From the NCBI RefSeq assembly GCF_900142805.1, contig NZ_FRCF01000016.1, forward strand, positions 1 to 39,293: a stretch of 39,293 nt of DNA. Reading direction: 5' to 3'. This DNA is from Lacicoccus alkaliphilus DSM 16010 (GTDB taxonomy: Bacteria > Bacillota > Bacilli > Staphylococcales > Salinicoccaceae). The notes below the pieces were generated by a model that had not been told where the DNA came from, made no database searches, and was given only the letters and a program-made list of their open reading frames with translations. Positions within the stretch are counted from its first letter, which is position 1, and each line of letters starts with the position of its first letter. A program made the position numbers and the translations under genes. Of the stretch, positions 33,668-39,293 are shown piece after piece.

Positions 33668-34780
33668 CTAAATGTCCAGTGTCTCATCCTGTATATTGAT
33701 TTTGTTTTTCTCGGAATGGAACCTGAAGAAGCTGTCCGTCAGACGATTGATGCGTTCAAGAGAGTTTGCATATTCGTACAATGAAGAAAGGATCTCCATT
33801 ATGCTTGTATACTGAATACGTTCCTCCTCGGTTTCCGCCTCGTTATAGTGCCTGATGAAATCATCCATCAGTGAAGTCTCGTATAGATTCTCGTGAATAC
33901 CTTCATTCGTCACGTTCGGCTTTATCTTCTCGGTGAACTTCATGAAAATCTGTTCATGGAAAGACATGAGGTATTCCAGTTCAAATCGTATCCTGTTCTG
34001 AAAGTCCTCATCCAGGTGGTTATAGTCATTTTCAAAACGGTTGAATTTACGGAGCAGTTCAAATACACGCCTTGTGGATGAAATGAGGTGTTTGAACAAG
34101 ATCTTTCTTCTTGCATCGGCGAAACGGTCTTTTCTGAAAATCGAACGTTCCTCCCGGTACCACAAATACATCGTCTCAAGCTTCACCACCCGTTCCCTGA
34201 GTGACTCGATATCTTTTTTGACGATCTGGTATTCACTCATGCTGCTGAGTTCCAGGCGGATGTACTTGAAGATGTCTGTCGTGATGTTGAAGCAGTTATG
34301 ATACATCTTCGTCTCGTATCTCGGCGGGATGAATACGAGGTTGATCAGCAGTGAGGACAACACCCCGATCATGACAAGGGCGAACCTCACGCCGGCCGCT
34401 TCCAGGAAGGCGAGCGTAGATGCCCCTTCTTCAAGGACCTGGGGTGCATCCATGACGGCAATCACTGTCACGACTGCAAGAGTGGATACACTCTGCAGAT
34501 TGAAAAAAAGCAGGGTGGCGAGCACCAGAATAACAGTCAGTCCGATGACGATGACGTTATTTCCAAATAATAAAACCATTATGATGGCTGCAATGGCACC
34601 CAATCCATTGCCCTGGAACTGCTCCCAGGTCCTCATCGCGGAACGGTGGACGTTCGGCTGGAGGGCAAAAACTGCTGCGATGCCTGCAATCAAGCTCGGA
34701 CCAAGCCCGAATAGATGGGTGATGAATAAAGTGAGGACTACGGTGAGTCCGGTTTTAAATACCCGAGCACCAAAGCGCAT
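33668..34780 (-). CDS. FUSC/aromatic acid exporter family protein
   Basis: This is a 370-residue protein. The first 150 residues form about six membrane helices (GARVFKTGLTVVLTLFITHLFG, SLIAGIAAVFALQPNVHRSAMRTW), and the remainder is cytoplasmic and helical, with coiled-coil-like stretches rich in Glu, Arg and Lys. This matches the aromatic acid exporter/DUF939 family, relatives of the AaeB efflux pumps. The substrate is unknown. AGGAG lies 9 bases before the ATG. It starts 11 bp after hemL on the same strand, so it is probably cotranscribed; the two functions are not obviously linked. Confidence 0.9.
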   Translation of the reverse strand: MRFGARVFKTGLTVVLTLFITHLFGLGPSLIAGIAAVFALQPNVHRSAMRTWEQFQGNGLGAIAAIIMVLLFGNNVIVIGLTVILVLATLLFFNLQSVSTLAVVTVIAVMDAPQVLEEGASTLAFLEAAGVRFALVMIGVLSSLLINLVFIPPRYETKMYHNCFNITTDIFKYIRLELSSMSEYQIVKKDIESLRERVVKLETMYLWYREERSIFRKDRFADARRKILFKHLISSTRRVFELLRKFNRFENDYNHLDEDFQNRIRFELEYLMSFHEQIFMKFTEKIKPNVTNEGIHENLYETSLMDDFIRHYNEAETEEERIQYTSIMEILSSLYEYANSLERINRLTDSFFRFHSEKNKINIQDETLDI

Positions 34781-34791
34781 GGCATCATCTC

Positions 34792-36084
34792 CTAAAAGTC
34801 ATTTTTGAAAATATCTTCCACAATATCCAAAGTTTCCTCTATATCTTCATCTGTGTGTGCGGTTGTGAGAAACCATGCTTCGTATTTGGATGGTGCGATA
34901 TTCACACCGCGTCTGATGAGACCTTTGAAAAATTTGGCGAACAATGCCCCGTCCGTATTTTCGGCAGCCTGATAATCAGTCACCTTTTCCTTCGTGAAGA
35001 AAATTGTCATTGCACCGACCAGGCGGCTTGTGTTTGCCTCTATGCCGTATTTTTCGATGAGTCTGTTGACACCATCTTCAAGCTTCCTGCCCAATCGGTC
35101 AAGCACCTTATAAACATCCGGCTGTTCGAGCACTTCCAGGCAGGCGATGCCCGCGGCCATGGACAGCGGATTTCCTGCCATCGTTCCTGCCTGGTAGGCA
35201 GGCCCGAGGGGGGCGACACTTTCCATGATATCCTGTCTGCCGCCGTATGCCCCGATCGGTGTTCCGCCCCCGATGATTTTGCCCATTGCGGTCAGGTCGG
35301 GGTAGACACCGAGCAAGTCCTGGGCACCACCGTACATGAAGCGGAAGGCGGTGATCACTTCGTCGTATATGACGAGGGAACCGTTGGCATGTGCAACTTC
35401 ATTGATTTCTTCCAAAAATCCTTCGGCCGGTTCCACAATGCCGAAGTTGCCGACGATCGGCTCGACCATCACTGCAGCGACTTCATCCCCGAAGTGTCCG
35501 ATGGCTTCTTTAAAAGCATCGATGTCATTGAAAGGGACGGTGATCATATCGCGTGCCACCCCTTCAGGCACACCCGCTGAATCCGGTGTACCGAGTTGTG
35601 CGGGGCCACTGCCTGCCGCAACGAGTACGAGGTCGGAGTGACCGTGGTAACAGCCTTCGAATTTGATGATCTTATTTCTGTTTGTATAAGCCCTCGCCAC
35701 ACGGATTGTGGTCATCACAGCCTCTGTACCGGAGTTGACGAAACGGATCTTTTCCAGTGCAGGCATTGCCCCACGGATTTTGTTCGCAAAATCCACCTCA
35801 AGCTTTGTCGGGGTGCCGTATAAAATGCCCCGCGAACTCTGTTCGACGATCGCTTCATGTATGCGCGGGTGGGCGTGACCTGTGATGATTGGTCCGTAGG
35901 CACTCAGGTAGTCGATATACCTGTTGCCGTCCACATCATAAAAGTAGGCGCCGTCTGCACGGTCCATCACCACCGGTGCACCGCCGCCGACAGCTTTATA
36001 CGAACGCGAGGGGGAATTGACACCACCAAGTATGATATCTTCAGCTTCTTTCTGTAATGCTTCTGAATTCTTGTGAGTATACAT
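34792..36084 (-). CDS. hemL: Glutamate-1-semialdehyde 2,1-aminomutase
   Basis: This is a 430-residue PLP enzyme that makes 5-aminolevulinate, the first committed heme precursor, from glutamate-1-semialdehyde. The catalytic lysine K269 is in [15 protein letters not shown], Asp241 in YDEVITAFR binds the pyridine nitrogen, and [13 protein letters not shown] and YHGHSD are family motifs. Staphylococci often carry a second copy (GsaB) outside the main hem operon, and this isolated position suggests that paralogue. AGAGGAT lies upstream of the ATG. It may be expressed under iron or oxidative conditions with its perR neighbours, but no operator is seen. Confidence 0.95.
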   Translation of the reverse strand: MYTHKNSEALQKEAEDIILGGVNSPSRSYKAVGGGAPVVMDRADGAYFYDVDGNRYIDYLSAYGPIITGHAHPRIHEAIVEQSSRGILYGTPTKLEVDFANKIRGAMPALEKIRFVNSGTEAVMTTIRVARAYTNRNKIIKFEGCYHGHSDLVLVAAGSGPAQLGTPDSAGVPEGVARDMITVPFNDIDAFKEAIGHFGDEVAAVMVEPIVGNFGIVEPAEGFLEEINEVAHANGSLVIYDEVITAFRFMYGGAQDLLGVYPDLTAMGKIIGGGTPIGAYGGRQDIMESVAPLGPAYQAGTMAGNPLSMAAGIACLEVLEQPDVYKVLDRLGRKLEDGVNRLIEKYGIEANTSRLVGAMTIFFTKEKVTDYQAAENTDGALFAKFFKGLIRRGVNIAPSKYEAWFLTTAHTDEDIEETLDIVEDIFKNDF

Positions 36085-36164
36085 ATTTTCATCCTCTAAA
36101 TATCGATTTGTTCATTAGATATAATAACATAAACAGTGTATGCTTTTAAGGGAATCGGAAGCTC

Positions 36165-36193
36165 TTGAGTGATAAAGAGATGTTTTGTATCAT
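36165..36193 (+). promoter_or_regulatory. Probable promoter of bcp
   Basis: TTGAGT (36165-36170), a 17-bp spacer and TATCAT (36188-36193) form a fair sigma-A promoter 37 bp upstream of the start codon. It faces away from hemL. Confidence 0.45.
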
Positions 36194-36229
36194 TGATGAT
36201 AAGTAAAATAAATGGAGGCATGTTTCATT

Positions 36230-36676
36230 ATGGAGAAATTTCCCGAGTTCAAACTTGAAAATCAGAATGGTGAGATTGTATCGAACGAAGATTTGAAGAA
36301 TACGACCGTGATTTATTTTTACCCGAAGGATAACACGCCGGGCTGCACAACGCAGGCGAACGACTTGAAAGAAATCATGGAGGAACTGAAGAGCCTGAAT
36401 GTCACTGTATACGGTGTGAGCGGTGATTCCAGGAAGAAGCATCAGAATTTCATCGAGAAAAATGACCTGAACTTCGATCTGCTAGTGGATGAAGACTTCA
36501 ATCTGGCGAAAGAGCTTGATGTATACAGGCTGAAGAAGGCATTCGGCAAAGAGTCGATGGGCATCGTCCGTACGACGTTCGTCGTGGATGAGGACAGCAA
36601 CATTTTAAAACGGATGGATAATGTGAAGGCGAAGACGCATGCTGAAGATTTAAAGGCGTTTTTAGAAGAGGTATAA
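36230..36676 (+). CDS. bcp: Thioredoxin-dependent peroxiredoxin, Bcp/PrxQ type
   Basis: This is a 148-residue peroxiredoxin that reduces peroxides. The peroxidatic Cys39 is in YPKDNTPGCTTQANDL, preceded by the conserved Pro and Thr, and the later Arg (SMGIVRTTFVVD) completes the active site. It contains only one cysteine, so it is a 1-Cys enzyme and the resolving Cys found five residues later in E. coli Bcp is absent. A partner thiol is needed for reduction. It is the first gene of an operon with the 2-hydroxyacid dehydrogenase, upstream of the peroxide sensor perR. Confidence 0.93.
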   Translation: MEKFPEFKLENQNGEIVSNEDLKNTTVIYFYPKDNTPGCTTQANDLKEIMEELKSLNVTVYGVSGDSRKKHQNFIEKNDLNFDLLVDEDFNLAKELDVYRLKKAFGKESMGIVRTTFVVDEDSNILKRMDNVKAKTHAEDLKAFLEEV

Positions 36677-36694
36677 ATGGATGAAAAATATAGT
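36230..36694 (+). other. Translation-initiation context of bcp and link to the dehydrogenase gene
   Basis: GGAGG at 36214-36218 lies 11 bases before the bcp ATG at 36230, a longer spacing than usual, and an out-of-frame ATG at 36220 sits between them. The bcp stop at 36676 and the next ATG at 36681 are 4 bp apart, so bcp and the dehydrogenase gene are one transcription unit. Confidence 0.4.
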
Positions 36695-37625
36695 TTCTAC
36701 CATTAATCTGCCTGAAAAGATGGTTTCCAGGATAAAGGTGCTCCTGCCGGAGGCGGAGTACGAATATATCTCCTCTAAAGAGATATCGGCAGAGGAACGC
36801 GGCCGTGCGGAGATATTCATCACCTACGGCACCGACATGACCGAAAGCCATGTGGAGGAGTTCAAAAACCTGAAATGGATCATGGTGATGAGTGCCGGAC
36901 TTGAAATGATGCCCCTGGATAAGCTTGATGGCGTGCTGATCACCAATGCCACAGGCATCCATAAAATACAGATGACGGAGTACACGATCGGTCTCATCCT
37001 TTCATATTATAAAGGTTTCAATCAGCTGTCTGAAGATCAGAAGGCGGGGCACTGGCGGGAAAATGCATTTACAGCTGAACTTTATGGCAGGCAGGTGCAT
37101 ATTCTCGGCACCGGCAGCATAGGCAGCCATCTTGCACAGGTCCTCTCCGCATTCGGAGTGGACACTGTCGGGTACAATACGGACGGCAGGGCAGTGGAAG
37201 GGTTCCGCAGAACGCATACTTTGGATGGACTGATGCGCCATATCGGGGAAGCGGACATCCTCATCAACATCCTGCCGAGCACGGAGGCGACGACGGGGCT
37301 CCTGACGGTGGAGCATTTCCATGAAATGAAGGACGACAGTGTGTTCGTCAACATCGGGCGCGGGGATATCGCTCCGGATGAAGTCCTGATCGAAGTGCTG
37401 GAAGAAGAAATCATCGGGCACCTCATACTTGATGTCTTCAATGAAGAGCCGCTGGACAGTGACAGTCCATTCTATAAGTATGACAATATAACCGTGACGC
37501 CGCATGCTTCATCAAAGACCGGCGGTTATATAGAAAGAGCTTTCGATATATTCGAGCATAACCTGCAACACATGGGCGACACCGGTAAAATGGAAAATGT
37601 CATCGACATCAATAAGGGATATTAG
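36681..37625 (+). CDS. D-isomer specific 2-hydroxyacid dehydrogenase family protein
   Basis: This is a 314-residue NAD(P)-dependent oxidoreductase. The dinucleotide motif GTGSIG is at 143-148, the catalytic Arg227 is in VNIGRGDI, an acidic pair is in DVFNEEPL, and the general-base His275 is in TVTPHASS. It may act on 2-oxo acids such as glyoxylate or hydroxypyruvate; the substrate is not evident. The ATG follows AGAGGT. The gene is downstream of bcp by 4 bp. Its stop codon overlaps a PER-box-like sequence in front of perR. Confidence 0.92.
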   Translation: MKNIVSTINLPEKMVSRIKVLLPEAEYEYISSKEISAEERGRAEIFITYGTDMTESHVEEFKNLKWIMVMSAGLEMMPLDKLDGVLITNATGIHKIQMTEYTIGLILSYYKGFNQLSEDQKAGHWRENAFTAELYGRQVHILGTGSIGSHLAQVLSAFGVDTVGYNTDGRAVEGFRRTHTLDGLMRHIGEADILINILPSTEATTGLLTVEHFHEMKDDSVFVNIGRGDIAPDEVLIEVLEEEIIGHLILDVFNEEPLDSDSPFYKYDNITVTPHASSKTGGYIERAFDIFEHNLQHMGDTGKMENVIDINKGY

Positions 37626-37673
37626 TATTATAAGAAGTCTTTATTGACAAGTAATTTTGAAATTCAGTACAAT
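37619..37673 (+). promoter_or_regulatory. perR promoter with PER-box-like site
   Basis: TTGACA (37644-37649), an 18-bp spacer and TACAAT (37668-37673) form a good sigma-A promoter. Upstream, ATATTAGTATTATAA (37619-37633) matches 11 of the 14 specified bases of the PerR box TTATAAT-N-ATTATAA. It overlaps the stop codon of the previous gene. PerR autoregulation is usual in Bacillales; the box itself is moderate evidence. Confidence 0.6.
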
Positions 37674-37716
37674 AATGATACTACCAGTAGTCAATTCTAG
37701 GAAAGTGGGTATCGTT

Positions 37717-38151
37717 ATGAAGATGATGGATGCGGACAAAATCTATAATGAGTCGATTGCGACACTTAAAGAGACGGGTGTCAGAATCACGCCTCAACGT
37801 AAAGCCGTACTGAATTTCATGATACAGTCCGACGAACACCCGACTGCTGATGATATATTTAAGGCTTTATCAAGTGAATATCCAAATATGAGCGTAGCGA
37901 CTGTATATAATAATTTGAAGTTATTTAAAGAGACAGGGCTGGTCAAAGAGCTGACCTATGGGGATGCTTCCAGCCGCTTTGACTTTGTGACGGATACACA
38001 TTACCATATCATCTGCAGTGAGTGCGGGAAGATCACGGATTTCCATTATCCGGGACTGAATGAAGTGGAACAGCTGGCAGGGGCGGTCACTGAATATGAT
38101 GTGAGCCACCACCGGTTGGAAATATACGGCGTATGTCCGGACTGTAGATAG
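37717..38151 (+). CDS. perR: Peroxide-responsive repressor PerR (Fur family)
   Basis: This is a 144-residue Fur-family repressor that senses hydrogen peroxide through iron-catalysed oxidation of a histidine. Regulatory metal ligands H41, D89, H95, H97 and D108, and the structural zinc cysteines C100, C103, C140 and C143, correspond to B. subtilis PerR H37, D85, H91, H93, D104, C96, C99, C136 and C139 with a constant offset of four. The winged helix contains [14 protein letters not shown] and [15 protein letters not shown] at 37717 is the first of three ATG codons; the ribosome site is weak. It is convergent with ygzB. Confidence 0.95.
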   Translation: MKMMDADKIYNESIATLKETGVRITPQRKAVLNFMIQSDEHPTADDIFKALSSEYPNMSVATVYNNLKLFKETGLVKELTYGDASSRFDFVTDTHYHIICSECGKITDFHYPGLNEVEQLAGAVTEYDVSHHRLEIYGVCPDCR

Positions 38152-38173
38152 CTTCCGGCATGGGAGGCATCAT

Positions 38174-38210
38174 AAAAAAAGAAGACCAGTTCATCACTGG
38201 TCTTCTTTTT
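38174..38210. terminator. Bidirectional terminator between perR and ygzB
   Basis: AAAAAGAAGACCAGT (38176-38190) and ACTGGTCTTCTTTTT (38196-38210) form a 15-bp stem with a TCATC loop, flanked by A and T runs. The ygzB stop codon at 38194-38196 lies in the loop and the far stem. Confidence 0.92.
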
Positions 38211-38583
38211 GTTTCTTTCGGGCTACAAACGCGTCCCTTCTGTGCTGGACATTATAATCCAGATTGAATTCTTCACCTTCGAGCTCCTTATCTATCGTCA
38301 GAGGTTCTTTGCAGAAATAGCAGTAATCCACCCTGCCGAGAAATTTCGTCGGACGCTCGCAGTTGGGACACTCGACTGTGATGATCCTCGTGCTGACCAT
38401 GCCCACCCAGAAATAAATGATGACTGAAAATCCAAGCGGTATGAAACCGGCCAGTATGAATAATCCGAACAGCCATGGGGTTTCCCTGAAGAACACTCCA
38501 AGGTACATTATGATGAGCCCGGCAAACACCATTACAAGGGCATAGCCTCTGATTCTTTTGATCTTATTCGTTTTTCTCTCCAT
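38194..38583 (-). CDS. ygzB: YgzB family protein (UPF0295)
   Basis: This is a 129-residue protein with two N-terminal membrane helices (residues about 13-31 and 38-62) and a zinc-ribbon-like cytosolic part with CPNCERPTKFLG and YCYFCKEPLTID (four cysteines). NKIKRIRGYALVMVFAGLIIMYLG and LEGEEF also match YgzB, which lies beside perR in Bacillus. The neighbourhood and the sequence agree. GAGGTG lies about 7 bases before the ATG. Function is unknown; a membrane-associated redox or metal role is possible but unproven. Confidence 0.92.
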   Translation of the reverse strand: MERKTNKIKRIRGYALVMVFAGLIIMYLGVFFRETPWLFGLFILAGFIPLGFSVIIYFWVGMVSTRIITVECPNCERPTKFLGRVDYCYFCKEPLTIDKELEGEEFNLDYNVQHRRDAFVARKKQKEDQ

Positions 38584-38698
38584 TATTTCACCTCAAAAAT
38601 TGTTATATACATAATAACACAAATATGATAATCTAATAATTACATTCTTAACAAGTTGATGTCCGGTTAAAAAATTTAACTTAAATCAAGAATTCTTA

Positions 38699-38727
38699 TT
38701 GACGGATTTCCTAAAGCTTGCTATTAT
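38699..38727 (+). promoter_or_regulatory. rRNA promoter P1
   Basis: TTGACG (38699-38704), a 17-bp spacer and TATTAT (38722-38727), preceded by an AT-rich stretch (38671-38698) that may act as an UP element. Confidence 0.8.
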
Positions 38728-38782
38728 ATAAAAGTCGCCGATTTGAGCGGCAGTCAGCAAAAAAAGAAGTTAAGAATTGTTA

Positions 38783-38811
38783 TTGACTTTTGATTTCGAA
38801 CTTGGTATGAT
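38783..38811 (+). promoter_or_regulatory. rRNA promoter P2
   Basis: TTGACT (38783-38788), a 17-bp spacer and TATGAT (38806-38811), exactly 84 bp downstream of P1 and about 290 bp before mature 16S rRNA. Confidence 0.8.
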
Positions 38812-39098
38812 TTAGAAGTCGCTGTTTTGAATAGCTGACAACAAGGTAGGGATTGCAACGCTAAACACCGGAACGAAAAAATGATTGAAAGTGTAAAATT
38901 GGCACTTGATATCACATATTGAACCGAGTATAGTTGTAAGAGTGACCGAAAAACAAAACGAAGAACATTGAAAACTGAATGACAATATGTCAACGTTTAA
39001 TTCCGATAAAAGCTTCTATTACAGGAGCGGTTGAGGCGGCCAACTAAAAAAACGCAGTGGTACTTATGGTACCGACCGAGCTCAAGATGAGCTTTCCA

Positions 39099-39293
<195 letters not shown>

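Larger units (their letters stand above)
38683..38839 (+). repeat. Tandem 84-bp imperfect duplication carrying rRNA promoters
   Basis: Two promoter modules align without gaps at a shift of 84 bp: AAGAATTCTTATTGACGG (near 38689-38706) with AAGAATTGTTATTGACTT, and AAGTCGCCGATTTGA (near 38732) with AAGTCGCTGTTTTGA (near 38816). The matching covers the upstream AT-rich element, -35, -10 and the start region. Confidence 0.65.
38584..39098 (+). promoter_or_regulatory. Ribosomal RNA operon leader region
   Basis: This gene-free stretch of 515 bp holds the promoters and leader of the rRNA operon. After the two tandem promoters come AACATTGAAAACTGAATGAC (38965-38984), which looks like the boxA region of Bacillales leaders, and several short hairpins ahead of 16S, including GGTAC-TTAT-GGTACC (39059-39072) and AGCTCA/TGAGCT (39080-39094). 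These probably take part in antitermination and RNase III processing. I see no protein gene here. Confidence 0.75.

Noticed and set aside
38584-38640. Fur or PerR box upstream of ygzB
   Set aside because: AT-rich sequence such as TGATAATCTAATAAT matches only half of the 7-1-7 consensus.

Overview
The window looks like chromosome from a low-to-mid GC Gram-positive coccus of the Staphylococcaceae/Salinicoccaceae. The evidence is the strong AGGAGG-type ribosome binding sites with several TTG/GTG starts, a Sav1866 multidrug exporter of exactly the S. aureus length (578 aa), and Bacillales neighbourhoods such as recX-yfhH, yfhP/mutY, gltC/gltBD and perR/ygzB. A 16S rRNA gene begins at the right edge. 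The base composition is clearly richer in GC than Staphylococcus, which points to a Salinicoccus-like genus; this is inference, not proof. Almost everything is core chromosome. I see no prophage, insertion sequence, CRISPR array or tRNA.

Layout, left to right. 1-4600: the tail of an unidentified gene, an EamA-type exporter, and divergently cutC followed by a three-gene ferric-siderophore/cobalamin-type ABC importer that lacks a binding protein. 4616-9860: the RNA methyltransferase RlmD, a tubby-like protein, a small membrane protein, an FAD oxidoreductase, a DUF3267 membrane metalloprotease and SOS-controlled dinB. 9904-12242: map, a cluster of hairpins, a YdjM-like membrane protein, ywbE and a HAD phosphatase. 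12300-16182 (minus strand): a gamma-glutamyltransferase without a signal peptide, a beta-carbonic anhydrase translated directly behind a YihY-family membrane protein, and a YtxH-like protein. 16344-26624 (mostly plus strand): DUF1128, aminopeptidase AmpS, a 51-aa membrane protein, recX, yfhH, a TagH-like/TagG-like ABC pair, yfhP (minus), mutY, ntdP, the Sav1866 homologue and 3-methyladenine glycosylase. 26665-33612: gltC divergent from gltBD (nitrogen assimilation). 33668-38583: a FUSC/aromatic acid exporter and hemL (minus), then bcp, a 2-hydroxyacid dehydrogenase and perR (plus), and ygzB (minus). 38584-39293: the rRNA leader with two tandem promoters, then the start of 16S rRNA.

Themes. 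Several genes concern genome maintenance (dinB, recX, mutY, mpg), oxidative stress and iron (perR, bcp, siderophore importer, hemL), and envelope transport. The most unusual object is the TagH-like protein at 19191-20681. It keeps the outline of an ABC ATPase plus a membrane anchor and an outside domain, but every ATP-binding and hydrolysis motif is gone, and it is paired with an ABC-2 permease that resembles the teichoic acid exporter TagG. Other points worth a look are the palindromic direct repeats between two terminators after map, strong terminators sitting directly ahead of the Sav1866 and HAD genes, and an 84-bp tandem duplication that creates the two rRNA promoters.
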